In this document: positions 24,486-31,683 of the stretch, piece after piece | How positions within the stretch are numbered: the first letter of the stretch is position 1 | Layout of the letters: the number at the start of each line of letters is the position of its first letter | Assembly: GCF_015206895.1 (NCBI RefSeq) | Contig: NZ_JADEXU010000066.1 | Span: 1-40,853, forward strand | Length of the DNA: 40,853 nt | DNA from: Nostoc sp. LEGE 12450 | GTDB taxonomy: Bacteria > Cyanobacteriota > Cyanobacteriia > Cyanobacteriales > Nostocaceae | Direction: 5' to 3' | Notes under the pieces: generated by a model | What the model saw: the letters and a program-made list of their open reading frames with translations, nothing else | What the model was told of the DNA's origin: nothing | Databases searched by the model: none | Position numbers and translations under genes: made by a program

Positions 24486-25811
24486 ATGCCACATCGTCAT
24501 TATCCTCCCGCCTACTTACGCTATCTCAGAGCCAGGTTATGGAATCTAGGGCGACCTGGTTTTTGGGTAACTGCAATTTTTTTATCTGTAGTGGGGCTAG
24601 TAACCTGGGAATACTGGTCAAATCCAGATATTTTCGTTTATAAGCAAAAAAACAAAGTTACTTCACAAACCCCTACTGATTCCTCACTGTCAGCAGAAAA
24701 CAGAGCCATTGCAGCCGATATTGATAACCTGCCAGTTTTATTTAATGACTTTGAGCAAGCAACTCTCTCATTAACGGCAAATACTCCCAAGGAAAAAACT
24801 GAGGCAAAAAACAGCAAAAGTTTATTAGAGGATGTAATTAACAAACAAAAGTCTGCTAGTGATGCCAAATTAAATCCTACTTTAGGCGTTAATGGCGACA
24901 CCCCCCCGGTCATGAAAAATCCTTTTGTCGTACAAACCGAAAATTTATTGCGGACTGGGACAGTTGATAATAATAATCAGTTTCTAGGCATCAAAACTTT
25001 AACTGGGGCATCTGAACCAACAGACGGGGAACAGACATCCTCTAACCTAGGAATTGGATTCACCAATCAAACCAACAAGAATCAAAATTCTACCTCCGTC
25101 AGCCCTCTGCAAGCAATACTCAATCAATCCACAAATCAGAAGCTGTCTGGCTTTAATGGTACTACTGCAACTCAGACAAATGCTTTGGGCCGAGCATCTG
25201 AGCCAGGAACAACATTAATGCCACCCATAAATAGCTTATCCAGTCAGAATTCTCTACCAAGTGCTGGTTTAAACACAGGGACAGGCTACACGTCAACGGG
25301 TAGGAACTTGCAACAAAATCCCTACAGTAACTTAAATAACGGTCAGGTATTACCTAATAATGGGTTAAATACTGGTGCAGGTTATACGAACTTGCAGCAA
25401 AATCCCTACAGTAACTTAAATAACGGTCAGGTATTACCTAGTAATGGGTTAAATACTGGTACAGGTTATACGAACTTGCAGCAAAATCCCTACAATAATT
25501 TAAATAATGGTCAGGTAGTGCCTAATGTAGCACCAGGAACGCTTCCAGTCAGACCAACAAATATTGCACCTTACTCTAGCCAGATTCCGGGTCAAAGTGT
25601 TGTCACTCCCACAAACCCTATGGGATATGCGAATTATGGCTTGCAGCAGCCGGCGCAACTACCACAGTCTAATTATGGAAATTATGGCTTACAGCAGCCG
25701 ACGCAATCACCACAGAATTATGGGAATTATGTGCAGCAACAACCAACACAATCTAATTCCTTATATCTTCGCCAGCTTCGAGACAAGTATAGAAGCCCGG
25801 GTCAAAATTGA
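24486..25811 (+). CDS. membrane-anchored low-complexity protein with Asn/Gln/Gly/Tyr-rich repeats
   Basis: A 441-residue protein of unrecognised family. Residues 1-25 are basic and aromatic (MPHRHYPPAYLRYLRARLW), then one transmembrane helix (about 27-45: FWVTAIFLSVVGLVTWEYW) suggests an inside-out anchor. Residues 50-260 are Ser/Thr/Asn-rich and disordered. Residues 274-350 are three copies of a 28-residue repeat starting NLQQNPYSNLNNGQVLP. The tail is Gln/Tyr-rich (NYGLQQP, NYGNY) and ends with LYLRQLRDKYRSPGQ. Such composition suggests a wall-facing or self-associating protein. It is followed by an SLH gene on the opposite strand. Confidence 0.75.
   Translation: MPHRHYPPAYLRYLRARLWNLGRPGFWVTAIFLSVVGLVTWEYWSNPDIFVYKQKNKVTSQTPTDSSLSAENRAIAADIDNLPVLFNDFEQATLSLTANTPKEKTEAKNSKSLLEDVINKQKSASDAKLNPTLGVNGDTPPVMKNPFVVQTENLLRTGTVDNNNQFLGIKTLTGASEPTDGEQTSSNLGIGFTNQTNKNQNSTSVSPLQAILNQSTNQKLSGFNGTTATQTNALGRASEPGTTLMPPINSLSSQNSLPSAGLNTGTGYTSTGRNLQQNPYSNLNNGQVLPNNGLNTGAGYTNLQQNPYSNLNNGQVLPSNGLNTGTGYTNLQQNPYNNLNNGQVVPNVAPGTLPVRPTNIAPYSSQIPGQSVVTPTNPMGYANYGLQQPAQLPQSNYGNYGLQQPTQSPQNYGNYVQQQPTQSNSLYLRQLRDKYRSPGQN
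25305..25540 (+). repeat. 84-nt coding tandem repeat
   Basis: Units begin at 25305, 25389 and 25473, exactly 84 nt (28 codons) apart; the third is partial. Units 1 and 2 are almost identical. A shorter NYGLQQPxQ-type repeat follows at about 25630-25760. Confidence 0.9.
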
Positions 25812-25845
25812 TTATAAGCAGGTCGCTTAACTGGATAAAGTCTAA

Positions 25846-26526
25846 CTAAGGTGATTGTGGGCTATTTTGAATAATCGGAACTTCTGGTGTTTCGGGTTGT
25901 CGCTGTTGTCGTTGTAAATACTTACTCAATACATAAGCCATATCTCCACGGGTAACGGGTTTTAATGGAGAAATATTTCCTTGAGCATCTGTATTGAGAA
26001 ATCCTTCTGTAGCTACTGTAGCGATCGCTTTTCTAGCCCAGGTTGGGATAGACTTTTCATCTGGATGTGAAGCCAGAATCTCATTTACAGCCTCATCAGG
26101 AAACTGAAATACACCATAAGCTTGAGCGAAAATAGCAAGAGCTTCCGCCTTTGTCACCTTTTGATTAGGGAAAAATTCATTGCCCCGATAGCCTTTCATG
26201 ATGTCAGTTTTTAAGACTGTTTGTATATCATTAAATGCCCAATAAGAACGAGGGACATCTGGAATCGTTAAATTTGCTTTGTTAACAGCTTCTCTTTTAT
26301 CAAGCCGAAATGCTTTTACCATAATCGACGCTAATTCTGCTCTGCTCACTAACCTTTCTGGATAAAACTTGCCATCAGAAAAGTTTGTCATCCATTTAGC
26401 AGCAATTACCTGTTGAATAGAATCAGATGAGATTCCAGAAGTCGTTTCTGGCACTTGAGCAATTGCTGGTAAATTTTGTAGTAGTGCTACTAAAGATAGA
26501 GTAATTGAAAGTTGACGCATCACCAT
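25846..26526 (-). CDS. exported SLH-domain protein
   Basis: About 226 residues from ATG 26526 (GTG 26532 and ATG 26520 are alternatives). The N terminus RQLSITLSLVALLQNLPAIAQ is a signal peptide. Three S-layer homology modules follow: around 35-75 (KWMTNFSDGKFYPERLVSRA), 85-140 (IPDVPRSYWAFNDIQTV with GNEFFPNQKVTKAEALAIFA) and 150-210 (IPTWARKAIATVATEGFLNT with PVTRGDMAYVLSKYL). SLH modules bind peptidoglycan-linked polymers. There is no porin barrel, unlike larger cyanobacterial SLH proteins, so it is probably a periplasmic wall-binding protein. Confidence 0.88.
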   Translation of the reverse strand: MVMRQLSITLSLVALLQNLPAIAQVPETTSGISSDSIQQVIAAKWMTNFSDGKFYPERLVSRAELASIMVKAFRLDKREAVNKANLTIPDVPRSYWAFNDIQTVLKTDIMKGYRGNEFFPNQKVTKAEALAIFAQAYGVFQFPDEAVNEILASHPDEKSIPTWARKAIATVATEGFLNTDAQGNISPLKPVTRGDMAYVLSKYLQRQQRQPETPEVPIIQNSPQSP

Positions 26527-26666
26527 AACCACTTTTAGCTACTAACGTGAATTTAAAAAAACTACGTTACTGAGGTTAACGCAAAATTTGGTGTTCTTAA
26601 TAACCTGTAACTCAGCTAGTGACGAATTTAGGCTGGGCAATGTTGCGTAGCTACGAGAGTGTAGCT

Positions 26667-27146
26667 TTAAAAATTAGGACTGTGTTCAGCATCCCAGCAC
26701 TTCCCATCATTCCAAACTCTATTGGTGCGTTCACATTCTGATTTATCGTTAATCCAAGGAATTGAAGTAGGGTAATCCCAGGTAGATAGGGGAGTAAGTG
26801 AAGAGAATGCAAAAGAAAATATAGTATAGCTACAAGCCGATAGAATCATTAAAAATCCGATGACAAACAAGGAATTGGCAGGAGTCCAAAAAGGATATAA
26901 ACCTTTTTCAGAGCGTAAACGCGTTTTAGAACGACGTTCTGAACCTGCGAGCAACACTAGATAAAACCTTAATCCGGGAATTGGTACTGAAACTCTTATG
27001 TCTAAAGAATGACGAGTCCAAACACGAGAATTAAAAACTTTTTTGATGGCTTCTAATTGCTCTACTGTGAACGTATTTCCTACTTCTGGGGCGATCTCAG
27101 CGACAAGTTTCTCGAAGGTAAGACCAGTATGCTGGGGCTTTGTCAT
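26667..27146 (-). CDS. hypothetical membrane protein
   Basis: A 159-residue protein of unrecognised function. The first 50 residues (TFEKLVAEIAPEVGNTFTVE, QLEAIKKVFNSRVW) are helical and acidic. RHSLDIRVSVPIPGLRFYLVLLAGSERRSKTR follows, a pattern seen in conserved cyanobacterial hypotheticals, then one clear transmembrane helix (about 107-128: SLFVIGFLMILSACSYTIFS). The C-terminal part has two cysteines (SECERTNRVWNDGKCWD) that may pair outside the cytoplasm. Its start ATG is at 27144-27146, with an AT-rich promoter region before it. It is divergent from rpiA. Confidence 0.7.
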   Translation of the reverse strand: MTKPQHTGLTFEKLVAEIAPEVGNTFTVEQLEAIKKVFNSRVWTRHSLDIRVSVPIPGLRFYLVLLAGSERRSKTRLRSEKGLYPFWTPANSLFVIGFLMILSACSYTIFSFAFSSLTPLSTWDYPTSIPWINDKSECERTNRVWNDGKCWDAEHSPNF

Positions 27147-27338
27147 ATTTTTAGTATATTAATATACTATTCTCTTACATAAGCAATTTCCTGTACTCCG
27201 GACAATACGATGTTTTATTTTTTACAAGTTACTAATAAAAGAAGCAGAAATTAGCAAAAACTTGTTTTTTACCTTTCATCTTTTGATGTTATCTGCCCAC
27301 TACTATGGACTATAGTCAGTTTTTCAGGAGTTTTGGGA

Positions 27339-28046
27339 ATGACAGGAACAGATCCCGTAAAGTTGATGAAGCAAGAAGTTGGCAAAGCCGCTGCCGCCCT
27401 GGTAAAATCGGGTTCTATCGTCGGGTTAGGTACGGGGTCAACTACAGCATATACGATTCAGTTTTTAGGCGATCGCCTCAAGTCTGGTGAACTCAAAGAT
27501 ATCATTGGCATACCTACCTCGTTTCAGTCAGAAGTGCTGGCGAAGCAGTATGGTGTCCCTCTCGCAACCTTAGATTCTATTGACCACATCGATATTGCTA
27601 TTGATGGTGCAGATGAAGTTGATCCGCAGAAGAATTTGATTAAAGGCGGTGGTGCAGCACATACCCGCGAGAAAGTCGTAGACTACCTGGCAGAACAGTT
27701 TATCGTCGTGGTAGATAGTGGTAAATTAGTAGATCGCTTGGGTTCTAGTTTTGCTGTACCCGTGGAAGTGATTCCAATGGCAATTACTCCTGTAACCAAT
27801 GCCATTAAAAAACTCGGTGGGAAACCAGAACTCCGCATGGGTGTAAAAAAAGCTGGCCCAGTGATCACTGACCAAGGTAACTTTGTCTTAGATGTCAGAT
27901 TTGACTCTATTAAAGATCCAGTCAGCCTAGAAAAAACATTGAATAACATTCCCGGTGTTCTGGAAAATGGTATTTTTGTTAACTGTGTCGATTTAGTGTT
28001 GATTGGTGAAGTCAAAGATGGTCAGCCATTAGTGCGGCAACTGTAA
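27339..28046 (+). CDS. rpiA: ribose-5-phosphate isomerase A
   Basis: A 235-residue enzyme. It interconverts ribose-5-phosphate and ribulose-5-phosphate in the pentose phosphate and Calvin cycles. ATG 27339 is chosen because CAGGAG ends 8 nt upstream; a TTG at 27333 is too close. Motifs: [17 protein letters not shown] (phosphate loop), [19 protein letters not shown] (catalytic Asp/Glu), AAHTREKVV, and [11 protein letters not shown] with catalytic lysine. Length and all key residues are standard. An inverted repeat follows the gene. Confidence 0.97.
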   Translation: MTGTDPVKLMKQEVGKAAAALVKSGSIVGLGTGSTTAYTIQFLGDRLKSGELKDIIGIPTSFQSEVLAKQYGVPLATLDSIDHIDIAIDGADEVDPQKNLIKGGGAAHTREKVVDYLAEQFIVVVDSGKLVDRLGSSFAVPVEVIPMAITPVTNAIKKLGGKPELRMGVKKAGPVITDQGNFVLDVRFDSIKDPVSLEKTLNNIPGVLENGIFVNCVDLVLIGEVKDGQPLVRQL

Positions 28047-28055
28047 GAGTTATAG

Positions 28056-28096
28056 ATTTTGGATTTTAGATTTTAGAGACATCTAAAATCCAAAAT
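28056..28096 (+). terminator. inverted repeat after rpiA
   Basis: Perfect 16-bp arms ATTTTGGATTTTAGAT (28056-28071) and ATCTAAAATCCAAAAT (28081-28096), 9-nt loop. It is AT-rich and of a type that recurs in Nostocales spacers. It probably stops or attenuates rpiA transcription, though the usual GC stem is missing. Confidence 0.55.
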
Positions 28097-28134
28097 TAAG
28101 CAGCAGGTTCAGTTCATCCAAACACTAATTTAAA

Positions 28135-28794
28135 ATGTGCGATCGCTACTTGACCCATGTCTTGCTTAAAGAAAAATTACAAGCCAAGCTTGAGGAGATT
28201 CAGGCCAAGAGCGATGGCTCTCCTATTACCGATTTGAAGCTAGACAAAACCTTAGCCGAAGAAATTGAAGAATTGACAACGGAACTAGAGAGCGCCAATC
28301 CGAATCTTAATCCTCTGACTAACGCGACTCATTTGTTAGAGGGAGCTTGGCAACTGCAATACTCCACTGCCAGAGAAATCCGTTCTTTAGCTTCTCTCCC
28401 ATTGGGCTTAAAGTTGGGTAAAGTTTATCAAGTAATTGATATTGCAAATAAATTGTTTTTCAATCTAGCAAAAGTTAAACATTCTCTGGGGCTAGTATCA
28501 GGATATGTTAAATTGACAGCTAGCTTTGAGCCAGCCAAAGAAGATTTAGAACCTCTACCTAACAAACGCCTCAACGTTTATTTTGACAAACGCTACCTAT
28601 CGATTGAACAAATTGTTGGTATTAATACTCCTCAACTCAACCCATTTAAGGTTGTCTCAGCTAATAATCCTACTAGCAGAACTGCGACATTAGACATTAC
28701 TTATTTAGATGAAACCTTAAGAATTGGACGTGGAGGAGATGGAAGTTTATTCATTCTTAGTAAATCCGATGATTTACCTGATTTCAACTCCTAA
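28135..28794 (+). CDS. PAP/fibrillin-family protein
   Basis: A 219-residue protein. The plastid-lipid-associated protein (fibrillin) domain covers most of it: an acidic helical lead (about 1-60), LLEGAWQLQYSTAREIRSLA (the conserved LxGxWxLxYS start), LPLGLKLGKVYQVIDI, VSGYVKLTASFEP, RLNVYFDKRYLSIEQI, and a closing TATLDITYLDETLRIGRGGDGSLFIL. Family members bind lipids or quinones at thylakoid membranes and plastoglobules. The initiator ATG abuts a HIP1-like GTGCGATCGC. It lies 88 nt after rpiA, separated by the hairpin. Confidence 0.9.
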   Translation: MCDRYLTHVLLKEKLQAKLEEIQAKSDGSPITDLKLDKTLAEEIEELTTELESANPNLNPLTNATHLLEGAWQLQYSTAREIRSLASLPLGLKLGKVYQVIDIANKLFFNLAKVKHSLGLVSGYVKLTASFEPAKEDLEPLPNKRLNVYFDKRYLSIEQIVGINTPQLNPFKVVSANNPTSRTATLDITYLDETLRIGRGGDGSLFILSKSDDLPDFNS

Positions 28795-28818
28795 GTTTAA
28801 AAGTGATCGCGTCGTAGA

Positions 28819-29598
28819 ATGAATATGACTCTCTCAATGACGCATCTTTTCATCAAAGTAAAATCAGGTTCTGCAATGGTAGAACTTAAAACATTAAACT
28901 TAAAGTTAGGTCATGGTATAGAAGAAGACATTAATGCCGATCCGATAAGTCCTAGGCAAGTTTTAATTGTTAGGTATGAAGATATTTTAGACTTATCAAT
29001 TCAACCAGGAGAATTGCGAGAAAATATTGTAGTTACAGGTATAGGATTTGATAAATTTATTCCTGGATCTCTGCTAACCTTTGAAAGTGGTGCGGCAATT
29101 CGTCTAACTTTTTACTGCGAACCGTGTAAGCGAATAGCCCACTTAGTAGAATCATTCAAGAGCATTAAGGGTAAAAGAGGAATCTTAGGCGTAGTTACTA
29201 AATCAGGTAAAATTCAAGTTGGTAGTAAATTTCAGGTTCAAGCTCATAAATTTCCAGCATTACCTGAAAATCCTTATGAACGATTTCTAGATTTTATCAT
29301 CAAAATTCCCATTGGAAAAGTAGTTACATATAAACAGATAATTAAAGCTATAGGAGTTGATAATAGCTATTTAAGAGCTATTCCTACATATCTGAAAAAA
29401 ACCTCGGCAACTGATTATCCAGTACATAGAATATTAGACTCTAAAGGTTATTTAATAAATTATGTGAACCAACAAAAAGATAAGTTGGAAACTGAAGGAG
29501 TTAAGGTTTTGGCAGAGGCAGATGTAGTGAAAAATTTAAATAAAAATTTCGTAGATATTAAAAATTATTCATGGGAAGATAATAACATATATTTATAA
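28819..29598 (+). CDS. fusion of a MOSC-like domain and an alkyltransferase-like domain
   Basis: A 259-residue protein. Residues about 10-145 look like a MOSC domain: KLGHGIEEDI, PRQVLIVRYEDILDL, PGELRENIVVTGIGFDKFIP, a cysteine cluster FYCEPCKRI (about 98-106), and GILGVVTKSGKIQVGSKFQV. Residues about 151-230 look like the DNA-binding domain of O6-alkylguanine transferases: IPIGKVVTYKQIIKAIG, YLRAIPTYLKKT, then YPVHRILDSKGYLINY and KLETEGVKV. The active PCHR is PVHR here (201-204), so methyl transfer is lost, as in ATL proteins. MOSC domains carry sulfur or bind molybdenum cofactor sulfur. It starts 24 nt after the fibrillin gene stop; several ATGs lie near 28819. The combined role is not known. 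Confidence 0.72.
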   Translation: MNMTLSMTHLFIKVKSGSAMVELKTLNLKLGHGIEEDINADPISPRQVLIVRYEDILDLSIQPGELRENIVVTGIGFDKFIPGSLLTFESGAAIRLTFYCEPCKRIAHLVESFKSIKGKRGILGVVTKSGKIQVGSKFQVQAHKFPALPENPYERFLDFIIKIPIGKVVTYKQIIKAIGVDNSYLRAIPTYLKKTSATDYPVHRILDSKGYLINYVNQQKDKLETEGVKVLAEADVVKNLNKNFVDIKNYSWEDNNIYL

Positions 29599-29673
29599 TA
29601 AATATTGCTTATTTAATTATTATGTTAATTGCAAGATTATCCGGTATTCTGAAAAGTAAAATACTTCCTTGCA

Positions 29674-30441
29674 TCAAGATAATCCTTGATTTTTGATTTG
29701 TTTAGATGTGGCTTCCATAAAGTCGATAAAGACTTTTATGAGCTTATGAATTCCCTCGCTACCTCCTGCAATTAAACCTCCTGTCAGTAATGCATCTAAA
29801 CAACGGAAAATAATTACTTGGATTGGATTATCGAAATTAAGAACTACAAGTGGTTCAATTGAGCGAATACCTATTGCGCTCATTAAAAGTCCAAATAAAA
29901 GGGATGTCCATAGAGCAATTACTCGTGTATCAGATTTATAAGCTGTTTTTTGGCGCTCTTTTTCATTTAAATTATCCATTTGTGGCTTGAATATTTTTAA
30001 TGATTCCTGTTGGCTTTGGGTAAAATTCTGGATAATTTGCTGTTCTAAACTCATTCCTTCAGGTGGTAGCCCAATGGTTTGATTTGATTCCATAGAAGCA
30101 AACTGTTGTTGTTGGACTTCCATAAGTCTTAGCTTCTCGGATATAAGAGCCTTTTCTTGCTGAATACTAATATCTAATTGTTCAACAAATGGGCCGCGCC
30201 AAGTAGTTATAAAAACTTCTAAAGAACGCTCTAATAATAAAGAGATAAATAACTGTAAGGTGAGTATTTGGATAATATCATTCAACCCAAAAGGTTTTAA
30301 AATAAATGGTTTAGATAATAACCAAGTTGACAAAGTTACTATTAAAAAACTAATAATAATTAAGACAAAAAATAGAGGAGATTCTGGAGAAAGCTTTAGC
30401 AACGTATCTATACTCCTGTTTCGCGTCACAATATTTAACAC
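29674..30441 (-). CDS. hypothetical multi-pass membrane protein
   Basis: A 255-residue protein starting at GTG 30441, without an evident ribosome-binding site. Two hydrophobic segments near the N terminus (about 20-42: LFFVLIIISFLIVTLSTWLL; and about 52-72: IIQILTLQLFISLLLERSL), a Gln/Glu-rich cytoplasmic helical region (about 85-165: ISIQQEKALISEKLRLMEVQ), then two more segments (about 176-196 and 208-228, with GGLIAGGSEGIHKLIKVF). The last part resembles conserved cyanobacterial proteins of unknown function. No partner gene is adjacent: the MOSC fusion converges on it from the left. Confidence 0.65.
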   Translation of the reverse strand: MLNIVTRNRSIDTLLKLSPESPLFFVLIIISFLIVTLSTWLLSKPFILKPFGLNDIIQILTLQLFISLLLERSLEVFITTWRGPFVEQLDISIQQEKALISEKLRLMEVQQQQFASMESNQTIGLPPEGMSLEQQIIQNFTQSQQESLKIFKPQMDNLNEKERQKTAYKSDTRVIALWTSLLFGLLMSAIGIRSIEPLVVLNFDNPIQVIIFRCLDALLTGGLIAGGSEGIHKLIKVFIDFMEATSKQIKNQGLS

Positions 30442-30720
30442 AGCCTGGAGGTGAGAACTACACCTGCTGAGTAACTTAACAACGTTAATTTGATAGAACA
30501 GTAAATAATTTATTACCCGCTCCTTTTTTCTGAAGTGTGAGAGGCTGCGCTACAGTGGGAGCAGGTTAATCAGAGGGGTTGTGACATAGCCGAAAGTGTT
30601 GCTATACAGGCATTATAGAAATAAACGTACTGTGTATGATGCGATCGCACTTTCCTCTGGGAGAAATATGAAAAGGTGCATTGGCAAAAGGGGACAACAC
30701 TAAAAGCAACCACCAACTAA
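30442..30720. other. spacer without a gene
   Basis: No gene seen. It contains a HIP1-linked sequence GCGATCGCACTTTCC (about 30642-30656) resembling the opening of the 28-nt units near the toxin-antitoxin genes, and a GAGGCTGCGCTACAG word of the dispersed type. Confidence 0.4.
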
Positions 30721-30746
30721 AAACCCCTCCAAGGTTGGAAGGGTTA
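30721..30746 (-). terminator. terminator of the small exported protein gene
   Basis: On the minus strand the arms AACCCTTCCAA and TTGGAGGGGTT pair with one G-U, followed directly by TTTAG. It lies 28 nt after the stop of the 30774-30992 gene. Confidence 0.7.
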
Positions 30747-30773
30747 AAGTAATTTTTGGTAATGGGATGATGA

Positions 30774-30992
30774 TTAGGGGGAAACAGAAGCTTTTCCTCC
30801 TTGATGAGCTAGAAATGCAACATTAAAAGGTATGGGGTAGCTGACGTTTGTAGAATGAGTGGGTAGATTGTTAGAGTTGACAGCTATAGGTTCGCCACTA
30901 TTGTGAGTAACTATTTGAGCGCCACCCATCCCAGGCAATAAAGCAATCGAAGTAACAATGAGTACAGAATCTATCAAGATAGAAAGTTTCAT
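30774..30992 (-). CDS. small exported protein, tandem paralog 1
   Basis: A 72-residue protein of unrecognised family. MKLSILIDSVLIVTSIALLP then GMGGAQ is a signal-peptide-like N terminus, so the mature part is about 45 residues: IVTHNSGEPIAVNSNNLPTH then STNVSYPIPFNVAFLAHQGG. There are no cysteines. A clear terminator follows. The protein aligns over its length with the product of the neighbouring small gene (31150-31362), sharing MKL, Q-I-x-THN, HSTN and Y-x-x-PF. That supports both being genes, or at least this one, in which the signal peptide is intact. Confidence 0.6.
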   Translation of the reverse strand: MKLSILIDSVLIVTSIALLPGMGGAQIVTHNSGEPIAVNSNNLPTHSTNVSYPIPFNVAFLAHQGGKASVSP

Positions 30993-31149
30993 AAGGTTCT
31001 ATTTAGTTAAAGTGAAGTGTAATTAGTGTTCTTAGGTAATAGAGTCTTATTTTTTATCTGTCTTAACTTCCTGCATTCAGATTACCCGATCGGTTGATTT
31101 ATTCCTCACCCATTAGGATGAGCTAATGGAGTGCAAGAACTGTAAAAAA

Positions 31150-31362
31150 TCATTCAAAGTTACTAAGACCCATCATGTGATAAGCAATAACAGCAGTATC
31201 AAAGGGTTTAAGGTAATTGATATTTGTGGAATGGCTGCGTAAAGTATGAGAGTTGATTGATGTGCAAATCTTGTTATGAGTGCCTATTTGAGTCCGAGCG
31301 ATTCTACGTAAGACACTAGAACTAACAATATGTACAAAATTAAGCGAAGGAAAGAGTTTCAT
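31150..31362 (-). CDS. small protein, tandem paralog 2 (possibly decaying)
   Basis: A 70-residue frame from ATG 31360-31362; a longer frame from 31446 is not supported by the paralog. It matches the neighbouring small protein along its length: MKLFPSLNFVHIVSSSV, TQIGTHN, SHSTNINYLKPFDTAVIAYH. The N-terminal hydrophobic stretch is interrupted by RRIAR, so export may be lost. The two genes lie head to tail on the minus strand, 157 nt apart. A CCATTAG/CTAATGG hairpin (about 31110-31129) follows it. Function unknown; the gene may be a relic of the duplication. Confidence 0.45.
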   Translation of the reverse strand: MKLFPSLNFVHIVSSSVLRRIARTQIGTHNKICTSINSHTLRSHSTNINYLKPFDTAVIAYHMMGLSNFE

Positions 31363-31683
31363 CGCTGATGCTGTGTTGGTTAATATATCGAGAGTAAAGT
31401 TCAGGATAAACTTGAACAGATATGTATTTAACTGAGATAATCTCAAGGTTTATGCAGCGCTGTCAGTGACTTGTAGGCAGAGGGAGGAAAAGAAACAAGT
31501 GTATTTAGGGCTATAAACCTCGTAAAAAATACTAAAATTTTCTCTTCACTCCCCCTGCTCTTTTCACGATGATCTCACTTTTCCGCGTTACTCCCCTAGT
31601 GGGGTATGTTTTCAAAGTTACTAAGTTTGGTAAAAAAATTTAGGTCTACCTCAGTTGCTTAGGAAACGCTACATAACATATTA
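31363..31683. other. spacer downstream of the CHASE2 kinase gene
   Basis: No gene recognised. A minus-strand frame extends upstream from the small protein to 31446 but is not conserved with its paralog. Nothing else was identified besides AT-rich sequence. Confidence 0.35.

Noticed and set aside
30721..31683. Type I toxin or CRISPR-like element in the small-gene region
   Set aside because: The two small proteins align as paralogs with a signal peptide, and no direct repeat array or antisense RNA promoter was seen.
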